Shown one piece after another: positions 21,650 through 34,000 of a stretch of DNA of 64,000 nt. The notes below the pieces were generated by a model. That model saw only the letters and a program-made list of their open reading frames with translations. It made no database searches and was not told where the DNA came from. This DNA is from Desmodesmus armatus. Taxonomy: Eukaryota > Chlorophyta > Chlorophyceae > Sphaeropleales > Scenedesmaceae. The position numbers and the translations under genes are program-made. The number at the start of each line of letters is the position of its first letter. The stretch's first letter is position 1. The stretch is taken from NCBI GenBank assembly GCA_007449985.2, contig VIIQ02000096.1, forward strand, positions 248,001-312,000. Direction: 5' to 3'.

Positions 21650-24231
21650 ATGCAGCCAGGCCCGATGGCGATGCGGGAGAGGGATGAGCAGGTGTGGGTG
21701 CTGCTGCTGGGCAAGGCCTGGCAGCCCCTTGAGCAGCAGGTGGTCTGCAAGCTGCTGTGTGTCAGCCACAGCATGACCCAGCTGGTGCATGCCACCTGTG
21801 TCGGCAGGCTGCCGGCAGTAATGGAGCTCAGTTGGGAATCGAGATGCAAGCGAACAGTGTTACGACCAGCAGCAGTTCCACTAGCAGCAACGTTGAGCTT
21901 GCCACAAGGGGTCACCCCTGCCCCGGGGCCAGTGCACCTGCTGGGCGAACTGCCTCCGCCACCACTGGCACCAGCAGCACTCTCACCAGCACCAGCAGCA
22001 GCACTCAGCCTGCCGCAGGGGTTGGGCGGCGCCCCAGCGGCAGCACAGCTCCTGCATGGGGTGCCACTGCCCCCAGCACCAGCAGCAGCGTTCAACCTGC
22101 CGCAGGGGTTCCCTGATGCACCAGGGGCAGCACATCTGCAGCATGGGTTGCCGCTGCTACCAGCACCTGCAGCAGCAGGACTCCCACCAGCCACAGCAGT
22201 CAACCTGCCACAGGGGCAGTTCTCTGGTGTACAAGGGGCAGCAGGCATGCTGCTGCCCCTGCAGGTTGTAGCAGCGCCAGTGACTGATACGCAGCAGCAG
22301 CAGCATGACCAGGGTGGGGCTGTACCAGCAAGGAGCGATCAGGGCTGGGTGGGGCAGGCTGCAAGTGGTGCAGGGTTCCCACCTTCGGGAACCCTGCATG
22401 CAGCACCAGGGTGGACAGGTTCCAAGGAAACCATAATGGCCTTGCTGCGGCAGGGTTTGCCACCAATGGCAGCAGTAGCTGCTGCCAGCCGCCTCCCTGG
22501 CCAGGTGCCTGGCGCAGGGCCCAGTGCAGCAGCAGCAGCTGCTGCTGCTGCTGGTGCCCCCGGTGCACTAGGCATGCAGGGTAAGCAGCAGCTGCTGCCG
22601 TCACTGCAGGCTGCTGTCGGCTGCGTGGGGCCCACGCAGCCATATGCCGGAGCCCTGCACAACCTGAAGCAACGGCAGCAGCAGCAGCCACATGTGCTGG
22701 AGACAGATGCTCCCAGCAGGTGGGTGGTCAAGCATGCAGTGCTGCTCTCCAGCCTGACAGTAAACCTACACGATACGGATGAGGGCCGCTCAGTGAGGCA
22801 GTACAGACAGCAGTGGCAGCACTGACAGACGGCAGCGGCAATTCAGCAGCAGCGCCGGCAGGTGCTGCTGCTGCCGCAACCAGCATGCCGCATGCTGCAG
22901 CAGCAACAGCCCCAGCAGCAGCGGCAGCCGCTGCTGCTGCAGCAGCGGACCGCGAGGCAGGAGGGCTGCTTTTGCAGGAGCTCAAGCTTCCGTGCCCGTC
23001 TGACGGCAGTCTGCTGTGCGCCTTAGCAGGCAGCCGGCAGCTCACAAGGCTGGACTTCGCCCTCACCGCATCTGCTGCAGCATCAGCGCAATTGCAGGCA
23101 GCCGTTGGCAGCTTCACCGGCCTGCAGGAACTCAGCTTTCACGAGCTGTGGCAGTCGCGCCCACCTGACTCTGCCCATTCTATGGATGGGGCGTATGGTG
23201 GGCTGCAGCGCCAGGGGGGATATGTCGAGCCACTTACCGCGTTTGAGCAGGTGGCACACGTGCTGCAGCCACTTGCGCGGCTCACACGGCTAGACTACAA
23301 CCGCATGCTATACAAGCAGGACACCCTGCAGCAGCTGCCGCCCTCACTAGTGGCCCTTCGGCTAGCGGATGGGGGTTGGGGCCGTGGCAAGCGCTCAAAG
23401 GCGGACTCGGAGCCCACCCTCAGGAGCCGATGCGACGATCCAGTGCTTGTCCGGAAGGCTGGGGTTAGCTTCTCACACCTCACAGCGCTGACTCAGCTGG
23501 TGGTTGACAACATACAGGAGCCAGATGAGCTGCCTGGGTCGCTAGTGGCCCTCAGCATCGGCAGCTGCCTCAGCTTGATGCCAGCACAGGCGCTGCTGCG
23601 CCTGCAGCGGTTGAAGCTAAGTGATATCCTTGCTGGCGCCGAGTTCGAGCTGCTGCAGAAGCTGCCGTCCCTCCAGGAGGTGCACGTTGTCGCCCAGGCG
23701 CCGCAATTGATATACGGAGAGCCCTCCGAGACAGATGTGGCCCTGATGGCAGCAGCACCGCATTTTGGCAGCATACCGCTCAAGTCCCTGAAGCTCGGTT
23801 CGGTCACCATTCGCGACCGTCTGTGCGATGCCCTCGGGAAGTGCAGCGCGCTGACCCGTCTCAGCTTTGAGTTTGTGAGGTTCATTGCTCCGCTAGCGCT
23901 AGGACGGCTTGCTGCAGCGCTTCAGAATATGAAGTTGCTGCGTGATTTTGAAGTTGTAGAGGTGGAGTTTGAGCTGGAGGACGGCGAAGCGACGACCCCA
24001 GCTGTAACGGATTATCGGGCACTCCTCAACGGGCTCGCTGCCTTGCCTGATCTGCGGTCTGTCAGATTTTCGGAGTGCTGGGGCATTGGTGAGGCTGCTG
24101 CAGAGCTAGCAGCAGCAACAAAGCTGGAGTGCCTCACGTTGTACGTGTGTGGCGTGCCGTCACAGACAGAGGCGCTGCTGCGGACGAAGTTCCCGCACCT
24201 TGATGAGGATTCTTTGCTTATCGAGTCGTAA
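21650..24231 (+). CDS. Leucine-rich-repeat-like algal protein with apparent frameshift
   Basis: The reading frame starts at the ATG at 21650 with an F-box-like helix region (EQVWVLLLGKAWQPLEQQVV, CKLLCVSHSMTQLVHATC). A linker follows with about four ~27-residue repeats built on LPQG and LPPAPAAA (about 21890-22270), then WVVKHAVLLSSLTVNL. This frame stops at 22825. The second frame begins only after a TGA at 22780, and runs LSEAVQTAVAAL, a poly-Ala stretch, then repeated leucine-rich segments (LPPSLVALRLADGG, LTALTQLVVDN, LPGSLVALSIGSC, LQRLKLSDI, LKSLKLGSVTI) to the TAA at 24229. The two parts fit together as one ~860-residue protein if one base is missing near 22783-22795; no convincing intron explains the shift. 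Large families of this type, often called F-box/LRR-like, are familiar from green algae from memory, and their substrates are unknown. It could be a functional gene with an assembly error or a young pseudogene. Confidence 0.75.
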
Positions 24232-24269
24232 GCATGCATGGGGTGTTAAGGGTGCGTGTGCGCTTTTTT

Positions 24270-24480
24270 GCGTTGCAGCTGCTCCATTCTGGCAGCCTCA
24301 GGCACATGTGGTCGAGTGCGCGGGCATTGGTGGGCTGATGCTGACTCAGCAGCCGGCGGCCGCAACGCAGCTGCACATTTCCCACGTAGTAGGTGTTGTC
24401 CATGTGCCGCCGCGATGGACGCGCCTTTGCGGGCGAAGTTGGCGCACCTGCTTGACCATTTGCTGGCCATGGATGCTTGA
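24270..24480 (+). pseudogene. Decayed duplicate of the LRR gene 3' end
   Basis: Just downstream of the LRR gene, a segment with gcgggcattggtg, gcagccg and gcgggcgaagttggcgcacct parallels the gene's own last ~180 bases (ggggcattggtg, gcagagct, gcggacgaagttcccgcacct). Its end translates as LRAKLAHLLDHLLAMDA, against LRTKFPHLDEDSLLIES in the parent. Frames are scrambled upstream of that. It is best read as the relic of a tandem paralogue. Confidence 0.7.
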
Positions 24481-25890
24481 GCTGCATGGGGGTTCAAGTG
24501 GCGCATTTGCGCGCTGTTGCATTGCTGTAGCTGCACGATGCTGCCGGGCAGCTTAAGCCACCTGCGCCGTGCGGGCGTGTGTGTTTGCAACTGCGATGAG
24601 TGTTGCACTTGAATGGCGGTTTGTAGGTGCTCTCTAGTGAGGTTCTGTCGCACAGACTTGGCAGCACTGCTGTTTTCGGGCAGGGGCGTAAGCTCACAAT
24701 GTTGCCTCCAGGGGAAGTGCTGCCTCACACTGACACTGCCGCTTGCAACACCTAGCGCGTGTCAGTGTGCTGTTGTATCGAAATATCAGATATCTGGCGT
24801 AGCTGTGTTCTAGTCACAGCAGCGCAACCTTGACTAGTCCTGTTGCAGACCAAGCAAGGGGGTTTGTTGGGTGATGCTGAACTGATGCACGGGTGGGTGA
24901 ATGGCTTGTTCATGGGCAACTTGATGCCCGTGAGTTGCGCGTGATCGTTCAGCGCGGTGTATGTCGTGTCATGTGCATGAGCAAGGTGTGCGCATTCAGC
25001 CGCTACTGGCAGCCAAGCTATGTGGACATGCACATGCAAGCTGAACAAACTGCAGTTGTTGCCGTGGTCTGATACAATGGTCAGCATAAATTTCTTGGAC
25101 CACTTCTACCAGCAGATATGCGGGATATGCAGTGGTTTGTTTGTTGAAGTGGTGGACGCTGTTGACTGTCTACTGGTTAGACCTGCCGTATGCCAAAGTT
25201 GTGCACACGGTTGTCAGCATGGGGAGGACCAATGACTGCATTCACACCAAATATCAACTCAAATTCTAGATGTTGAATCAGTATCTAACACCGCGTTCTT
25301 GTGCATTTCATACCAAGCTACAGGATGCATCATGAATGCTGACCGTGCCACTGTGTGCAGTAACTACTGCATAAGCAACCTGTCAAGGGTGGCACTCTTC
25401 AGTTACAGGAAGTTGGCCACTTGACTGCGCATGGCTAAGGCACACCACACCACGCATGCTAACAGAACTATGTTGAAGTCAAACCAAAACCATTCAGGCA
25501 CACAAGTGCCATCCAGTCTCATGACAGCGGATGTCCAGCTGCATAGTGACTCATGTGTCGCAAACACCACAGATGGCGGTGTGCATGCAGTCCAACCTGG
25601 CGCAACCTCGTCAACGTCTCAACTTCGGCCTACTGACCCAAACCTAGCAGCCAGATGCACGACTCCCAACATGGTGCTGTCTCATCAGCCAGGGGCTGTC
25701 TCATCAGCCAGGGGCCTGTCCGAAGGGCAGCGGATGTCAAGGTCACTGTACAGTACCCCATGAGCCTCTGGCTCCCTTGTGGGTTGCTCAGCTTTTGCTG
25801 AGCCAATTACTGAAGCTGTATCTGTACAAAAGGATTGGCTACTGCAAACAGAAATTAAGGCACAACACAACGGGAACAAGACTACTAGTT
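24481..25890. other. Intergenic stretch, nothing supportable
   Basis: This lies between the LRR gene relic and the 3' end of NSUN5. Open frames are short and lack splice structure. A short direct repeat (tctcatcagccaggggc, twice) lies at about 25679-25713. No clear TGTAA signal lies close to the NSUN5 stop. Confidence 0.5.
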
Positions 25891-28800
25891 CTACTGCTGC
25901 CCTCGCTTCTTTTTCTTCTTTGGCTTTGACCCCTGCTGCGGCCCAAGCTCCTGCTGCTGCTCTTGCAACACTGCCTGCTCTTGCTGCTGCTGCTCTGCCT
26001 GCACCACACCCTCCCCGCTGCGCTCAAACACAGCCACAAAGAACCCGTCCGTCCCGTCTGCATGTGCATCCGTTCGAACCAGCAGCTCTGCCCCCTCTAC
26101 CACAGGCAGCCCCCGCCTGTGCCAGCTGGGAAAGGGGTCCACCAGCCTAAACCCTGCGGCAGTTGCTGCTGGTAGTACTGCTGCCACCACATCCTCGTTC
26201 TCTCGCTGGTGTATGCTGCAGGTTGAGTAGACTAAGCGCTGCAGAGCGGGAAACTGCAGGGCGTGCAGCAGGGCGGTCTCCTGTGTGGGAGTACACAGCA
26301 AGACAGGAGTAGACATGGGGATGACATGTGAGATTGAGGGGTGCAGCTTGAGCACGGGAGCTGCGATGGTAAGGAGTGAGGGCCCCTTGAAGGTCTTGTG
26401 CTGATGTGCCGGCTGCCAGACAACTCTAACCATCATTACCAACACAAGTGCTGATGTCCTCCAGCCAGTTTTTCAAACAGTACAGACGCCACCAAGTGCC
26501 GCCCAAAGCCACCACACACAACAAGCTCGGTGCAAACATTGCTGTCAACAAGCAGCACCGCGCAAACCTGCTGACTGATTTGGTGGTTCTTGGGGTGGTG
26601 GGGTGCTACCGCGCATAGCTTCACCGTAGGGCGATACTTTCCCACGTGTGGAACTAGGTGGACCGAAAGGGTCTGTGGCTCACCTGGAATTTTGCCAGCT
26701 GCTCCACCCGCTGCTGCTCCTGCTCATCCAGCTCACTGGCCGCCCCTGCTGTGCTGCTGCTGCCTGGCAGCAGGTGGTCCATGCGGGACACTGTTGTGCC
26801 GGAACCGCTGCAGGAGGGGTCGAGGATGACACCCTTGACCTGCTTGGGCGGCAAAGAGGGTTGGGTACAGTACAGACAACCATACAGCGGTACAGGGGTG
26901 AGAAAAGTGAGAGTTTGCACACAGGCGGCATGAGAGGTGTACAGCACAAGCAGAACCTGCAGCCAACAAGCCCACTGGCGCTAACGCTCAGCACAGCATC
27001 TGGCCCCGTGCGAGCGCTGTGCTGGGCAATCTTTGGAAAGTGACATGAGCATCGACCCCTCCAAACAATGCTGTGCTGTATCAACCCATGCTGCCAAAGC
27101 AGCACACCTGCCAGCACTGCCAACAGTTCAGGGTTGTCGTTAACCCTAACCCTCTCCCTAAGGGTTGTTGTAAATCCTTATGGGTTTGTCGTAAACCCTA
27201 ACCCTCTCCCTCCCGTAAGCCCTGACCCCCACTCACCTTGGCAAACTGAGGGTCACAGGGGTCGATGCTGAGGAAGTCAGCCCGCTGTGCTGACACTATT
27301 CCTGCAGCACCAGCCCTCTCCACGTTTGCAGCCAGCCGCTTCACTCGTTTAGGGTCCTTGTCAAATGCAAAAACCTTGATGTCGCTGCAGGACGTGACTG
27401 CTGAACCCTCCTGCACGGGTCCCGCGTTCGAATCCTGCCGGCTGCGCTTTTTCTGGCTGCGTGGCTGGGAGCTGGCTGTACCAGCACCAGCACCTGCTGC
27501 GGCTGCAGCGGCGGCTGTGCTGGCGGCCAGAAGGGCGGCAGCATGCGTGGTTTTGTTGCCGGGTGCTGCACAGCAGTCGACCAGGTGCCATCCTGCACCA
27601 GGCTGTAGGGCGTGTGCTGGCATGCAGCTGGCCTTGCTCTGCAGCGCAAACGAAACACACGGCACAATTTCAACAGACAGCGTTGGTATCCCTTATCCCT
27701 CCGCTTGCAATAGAGGCAGCAAACCTGCCTCAGGCATGACGTTGTTCAAGATCGCCAGGTCTTGATCTGTGCAACTGTGCTGAATTGTTCACAGACAAGG
27801 GCTTCAAGGGCCGGCCAAGCACATGCAGGGAGTACTGCTCAAAACATGGCTCACACATGCAGCTGCCTGACCGTAAATTTCCCTGCAGGCCAGATGTCTG
27901 TAGGCAGGGCAGCATTCTTCCTGGTCACTGTATCGCCCATCACCGGATGTCACCCCCACATGCTCCACAAACACACCAGACCCATCCGTATCATCACTGT
28001 GCTACAACCCCAATCAGTGCGCCCCAGCACACACGCCTGGGGCACGCACCACCCTGTCAGCATGGCATTGACATCATGTACCATCTTGATGCAAGTCATG
28101 TATAAACACACCAGGATCAGCATGCAGTCTTCCTCCTGATCACTGCATCCAACACCACCTGAGGTCAACCCCACGTCCTCAGACACACCACCCCCAACCG
28201 TCTCATCACTGGGCTACACCCTAATATCAGCTGGCACCCCAGCACACAAGCCTGGGCCATGCACCACACATAAGGAGCTTGCATGTATCCAAGTACTCCC
28301 TCTGTCAACATACCTGTAGGATCAGCACACCCTGCTCGACCAACGGGTGGTCATGCAGGTCTGTACCCGGCGGGAACACCAACAGGTCCGGCAGCAGCTC
28401 GTCCACTTGAACATCATACCCTGCATCCCCACCAGCACTGCTGTTTGTGCTGCCACTGCTGTGTCTGCCTGCGCTGCCTGCACCTCTGAGCTGCTGCAGC
28501 ACCTGCTGCACATCTGCTTTCAGGGTGTTGACCCGTGCATGGCGGGGATGCTGCACGGTAGGCTGCTGCATGAGGGACTGCGGCTGCTGCTGCTGTGCTG
28601 TTGCTTGTAGCCAGCCTGCAGCATCCTGCAGGGTACAGAGACAGTGCGGAGAGCATAAACACGGCATACAACCGTGCATGTTGTGCGCCAGGTTTTCCAA
28701 GGACATCTCCATGTGCAGTAGGACAATCAGCATGATGTCATGCTGTGCTGTGCCTCACGGACAAGCCAAATTGAGAGAGCTGGTCTTTTCAACTCACACG

Positions 28801-30391
28801 ACACAGACCAGACCTTACATATGCCAAGGGCTTGGATGCTTGCTATGCCTGCACACACCTGCACGTCTGCATCCTGCAGCAGCTGTTGTAAACCTGACTT
28901 CAGCACCTCCTGAAGATAAGGAAGGAAGCAGCCCGCGCAACACATCATGTCAGGGAGGTACGTGGAGGTGAACAACATCTATTTCATCAGCAAAGGAGCG
29001 AGCGAACACCACGATCCGCTCTTCCGGGCAGCTGCGCATTGGTCAAACAGTAATGCCACCTAGGCATGCAGTGGTGTTCAGGCAATGAAGCACCCCTGCT
29101 GCGGGGATAGCCTAGCTTAGCTGCAGGAGCACTGCCTGTCCAGCACTTCCCCACCTTGTGTTTCAGCACTGCTTTCTCAGCAGGACCCTTGCGCCTGAAG
29201 CCCTGCAAATGACACACACACACACACGCTCATGTGGGTCAGAGCCCATCAACAACAAGATAGCCTAACGGTCATGCTGGTATGAACCCAATGGTTGCAG
29301 GTCATGTCAAACACAACATCTGCTGATGGCCAACTTGAGCTGGTGCTTTGAGGAGGCATGCACCGGACAATATTCACTGACTAGTCAGCACACAACTCGA
29401 CCATCGATGAACAACATCACATAACTAATACGAGGCAGTCAGCTTCAGCTGCAACAGGAGCTGCAAGTTGGGCAGTCCTGCAGCAGCCTGACCGGTCACC
29501 GGTGACGTGTGTGCTGACCAGCTGCAGGATTGCTGCACTGCACCTACATCTGGCCGCTGCCTTGCTGCTGCGGACTCACCTGACCAAAGAGCACCTCATA
29601 CGTCAGCACGTAGGCTGCTGCAGGTGTCAACTGCAGCACAGATACAGCAGTGTGTTGGACACGCAAGCAATTCCGTAATCATCCAGATGTTTCAGCAGTG
29701 AGGGAATGGTGCAGCACCACTGGCTTGCAGCACACTACGATGGCAGTCTAACCCAAGCGCTACCCTCCCACACAAAGACACTTCTCAGACACCCTGGGTG
29801 CAAGATGGCACTGCCCCATGCTCCATCCTAACCCATGACCCCCAGCACAATCAAGGCGAACAGTGTCTGCCTGCCTGCTGTTGCGTCTCAAGAACTTTCA
29901 GCTTAGTGCATACATTGCGAAAGTAGGCTGCAACCATACTTGCCCCACCACTACAGCGGCCAACATTCACGTACCTGCTGCCGGTGCTGCTGCAGCAACC
30001 CCACCGCTTCCACCAGCTGCTTCAGCAGGGGTAGGTGCTTGAGTGTCTCACAAGTAACAGCAAAAGTGGGTTTCTTGTGTACGATATGTGGCGCCAGCGT
30101 CAAACTCTTGATGGTTGCTCCACCCCTGCGGGTCTCAGCTGCCAGCAGAAGCTTGTCTAAGACCTCTGAGCTTTGCTGGTCAATGACTGAGGAACACTGC
30201 CAACTGCCATGTGAGCCAGAGCTGCTGCGTTTCAAGGCTGGCGTGAGGTGCTTGGAGGCACTCTGGGAGGGCTTGTGTGGCGCCTGGGTTGCATTTGGCT
30301 GCTTGGGCTTTTTGGGTGCCCGCTGCTGCTGCTGCTGCTGTGGAGGCCTGGCAGCAAACACTGGCTTAAGCTTTTTGGGAGCCTTTGGCAT
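25891..30391 (-). CDS. NSUN5: 25S/28S rRNA cytosine-C5 methyltransferase NSUN5 (Rcm1)
   Basis: NSUN5/Rcm1 methylates a conserved cytosine of large-subunit rRNA in the nucleolus. Eight exons: 29975-30391, 29580-29630, 29155-29202, 28859-28909, 28314-28625, 27237-27638, 26684-26839 and 25891-26280. Every junction is GT-AG and phase 0, and together they give 608 residues. Landmarks: IVHKKPTFAVTCETLKHLP and AAYVLTYEVLFGQ in the N-terminal domain; ARVNTLKADV; LPDLLVFPPGTDLHDHPL; the SAM-binding loop VDCCAAPGNKTTHAAAL; FAFDKDPKRVKRL; the catalytic-cysteine motif LDPSCSGSG; and the second cysteine in RLVYSTCSIHQRENEDVV. Both cysteines of the Nop2/Sun family are therefore present. The N-terminus has a basic Q-rich extension and the C-terminus a KKKKKRG tail, both plausible nucleolar signals. 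The start is the ATG at 30391; the frame reaches a GTG slightly upstream. It is head-to-head with DBP5. Confidence 0.96.
27129..27215. repeat. Telomere-like CCCTAA tracts in NSUN5 intron 6
   Basis: Two copies of a block containing aaccctaaccctctccct lie about 64 bp apart, with aagggttgttgtaaatccttatgggttt between. The CCCTAA units resemble eukaryotic telomere repeats. They are short and interstitial. Confidence 0.6.
27985..28268. repeat. Direct duplication inside NSUN5 intron 5
   Basis: About 70 bp (atcatcactg, gctaca, ccccagcacaca, gcctggg, gcaccac) is repeated with a spacing of roughly 210 bp and ~80% similarity by eye. There is no exon content. Confidence 0.6.
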
Positions 30392-31040
30392 GTTTTCTGC
30401 TTTCACTTTCGAACTTGTTCAAGAACTTTGTAGGGCCGCCTTGTGGGCAGAGACCAGCTTACAAGTGTGTGCGTGTCCTGTGTGCTGTGCCTGTCATAAC
30501 AAGCCGGTCCAAGTCCACACCAGAGTGAGCTGTTGTTTATCTGTTTGTCTGACGTCTTTCAGACATACATTGCACTCAAACAAGCACTCAAACAAGCTTT
30601 CCTTTGCCGTTCTGTTCAGCAGCAGTTGCAGATCGTTGACAGAGTGAATAGAGGGCAGGGAGCAAGGGCAGCGCGCAAAGCAGGTGTGACCACTGCAGCA
30701 GACTGCAGTAAGGTCATGCGTCGGCTGCTACATGTCAGGATGTCACCGACATGACAGCAGCTGTCACTCATGATCAGCAGCAGGCTCACAGTGCCTCCAA
30801 GCTTGTGAGCCTGCCTGTCCGCAGCCCTTGAATGAAAGGAGAACGCAACTTTTCAGGTTTTCAAAAACTTCTTGTTGCTTTGTTGCAGGCCTGTGACTGT
30901 ACATTCTCTGGTAGCAGACAAACAGGCCGAGCCCAGTGCTTGCGCTGCAGTGCTCAAGCAGCAGCACCTCAGCTTCCAGCACTCAAAGTCAACTGCTACC
31001 TACCAGGCCTCAAACAACAGCAGTAGCAGCAGCAGCAGGC
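30392..31040. promoter_or_regulatory. Divergent region NSUN5 / DBP5
   Basis: 650 bp between head-to-head start codons. It holds both 5' UTRs. A short direct repeat acaagcactcaa is visible around 30580. No specific promoter element is recognised. Confidence 0.5.
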
Positions 31041-34000
31041 ATGGACGGGGACGTGCCGCCAGGTTTTCCTGGCAGTGCAGCTCCTACTGATGATATGCCC
31101 CCTGGATTCACTGCCAAAATGGGTCCCGGAGCCTCACTGACACCAGGGGCTGGTGGTGCAGCAGCAGCAGCAGCAGCAGCCGCTGGGGGTCCGCCTCCCG
31201 GTATTTCAGCACCAGCAGCAGGCAACGGGGCAGCCAAGCTCTCGGAAAGTCTGTCAGCACACCTGAAGCAATCTGCTAAGGTATGCTTGCACCGGTGGTG
31301 CTCGTCTGTTGTGCTGGTGCTGCTTTTCGTGCTGATTGGTGCCCAGGGGTCAACTCAGCACACATATGTGTGAGTACAGTGCAGTAACAGAACCCGGGGC
31401 TGTCGCTGCGCCTCAGGCTGCTGTGTTGGCTAGTGCAGGGGAAGAGGGGTATTGGTATTGGTGATCGTGAGTATCACGTGATACTCATCCGAAGTGTCAT
31501 GTCACTTTTATTTGCAACACATTTGTAACGCCATACAGGTGCAGGACGATGACGATGTAGATGACCCGGATCTGGCTATCCGCCTGGGAGCAGATGCTGG
31601 CCTCAGGGAGCACACTGGCGGAGAGATCACCACAGTGGTGGCCCATGCTGCTGATTCCAACATCTACAAGTCTGCTGCGGCGTTTGAGGACATCATCACG
31701 GACCAACACCTGCTGCGGGTGAGGATTTCAATTCAAATCAGATTGTGAAGTGACAGCATTGCTAGTCCGTAACCTAAAAGTCCGGGGGGGGGGGGGGGGG
31801 GATGATGTAAGCTTTGGGGGTGTAGTGCTGGTATGAGTGGAGGGTGTAGGGGTGGGGGAGGGGGGCGGTGGAGCACTCACAACGCAGGCATGTGGGTGGC
31901 GTTGGCTTTTACTGGCATCCTGCTGAAAGGCAACCTGTTGTCAGGTGGGGGGGCAGTTGAAAGCAGAGAGTCTGTGAAGACCCTTGTCTGCCAACCAGGA
32001 TGGATGCGCTGACACGGGGAGGTCAAGTATATGATGATAAACAGTGGCATCCTACACCCCAGAACTTTGGCGTGGGCCGTAGCACTGCAAACATTGGCAC
32101 CAGGCATGACACACACATGTAATACCTAGTGCAGTCTGCTGCACCCACACACTTTGTGGCACACCCCATTGAGTGCCCCAGCTGAACACCAACTTCCTTT
32201 CTCCTGAGCCCACTCCTCATCGCTTGTGCTTCCCTACCCCAGGCTATCCACGATGAGATGAAGTTTGAGCAGCCCAGTAGAATCCAGAACATCGCCGCGG
32301 CCTCACTCATGATTTTGGTGTGTTATACCAAACACACATGGCTGTATGCTCACCCCCCAACCTCTCCCCCTCCCCCCACCCCATTTGCCATCTTTATCAG
32401 GCTATGTATGACGAGATGAAGTTCGAGCGGCCCAGTAAGATTCAGGCCAGCACGCTGCCCATGATTTTGCGCAAGTCACACTACACACAATTTGCTGTAT
32501 GCTCACTCCTCACACCATTCCCCTCCCCTCCCTCACCCACCCCCACCCCCCACCCCATTTGTCATCCTAACCAGGCTATCTATGACGAGATGAAGTTTGA
32601 GCGGCCCAGTAAGATCCAGGCCAGCACGCTGCCCATGATCCTGCGCAAGTCGGAGCAGGGTGTGTACAGGGACCTCATCGCCCAGGCACACAACGGGTCA
32701 GGAAAGACAACATGCTTCGTGCTGGCTATGCTGAGCAGGTCAGTGTGAGGGGGCTGCTGGGATGTAATATAGTGAGGGAGGGAGTGACGGAAGGAGGGAT
32801 GCCTGGTGTCATCAGTTGGTGTGCAGTGATGTCAAGTTCCAAGAGTACTGCGTACTGATGGCGAGCGCATGTTAATTACAACCGTACAGTGCCCGCACTG
32901 AAGCATGCAGTGCGGTAATGCCCACCATATGTGACAGTTTGTGGTTGTCTATCGTCCCCGGGCGTTGTCTATGTGCACCATGTGGGAGTCGGTGGCTGAG
33001 ACCCTGGCGGCACTGCTCCCCCTGTTTTGTGTCTTCACACAGACTCACAAATTTCTCAGTCGCCACTCACACACCCTTCACACACCGCTCATCCTCACAG
33101 GATTGACCCCACCCGCCAGTGCCCCCAGGCTGTGTGCATGTGCACCACGCGTGAGCTGGTGGCGCAGAACCTGGCAGTGCTTCGGCGCATGGCCAAGTAC
33201 ACAGGCATCAGCAGCACCAGCACAGCAGAGGACGGCATGGAAGCAAAGAACCGCAAGATCACAGAGCAGGTGAGGCTGTTGTTGGGTTGCTTTTGCAACA
33301 CATGCTGGGGTGGCCGGCAAATTGGGACTCCACGCCTTGCTTGAGAGCTCCAGTCAAAAAACCCCAACCAGGAGGCAGGGCATGCAGTGGCATTGGTGTT
33401 TGTCTATGACACAGCCATAGCTCTCTCAGGTCAAGTTCCTTACAGAATTGCAGGCCAATCACATCACCACGTCCACCTCCTTGCCCCTGCCTCAGGTGGT
33501 GATCGGCACCCGCGGGGTACATGAACAACTGAGTGTGGTACCGCCAGCTTTGCGCCTCATGGGTATAGGGTCTGTGACATATGCTCACCCCCCCCCCCCC
33601 CCACCCCTCCCCACCCCCTCAGGTGGTGATCGGCACCCACGGCCGCATGAAGAACTGAATGTGGTACCGCCAGTTCACTCACCTGGCAATCATTACCCCC
33701 CCCCCCCCCCGGGCGCCTGTTTTTCAGGTGGTGATTGGCACCCATGGTCGCATGTAGAACTGGGTGTTATACCACCAGCTTGATATGTCATGGGTATACG
33801 CTCTGTGACTTATGCTCTGGCCTCCCCCCCCCCCCTCAGGTGGTGATCGGCACCCATGGTCGGATGAAGAACTGGGTGTCATACCGCCAGCTGGAGATTG
33901 AGAACGTGGTCATACTGGTGTTTGACGAGGCGGACGAGATGCTTAAGGCAGACGCGTTCGCCGATGACACAGGTTAGTCAACGGATGCTGGCTATCGCTG

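Noticed and set aside
27420..27440. tRNA B-box-like gcgttcgaatcctgcc
   Set aside because: It lies within NSUN5 exon 6 coding sequence and has no other tRNA features.
29240..29300. Possible tRNA (tagcctaacggt, then a ggttgcaggtc-like arm)
   Set aside because: No acceptor stem or complete cloverleaf can be formed around it.
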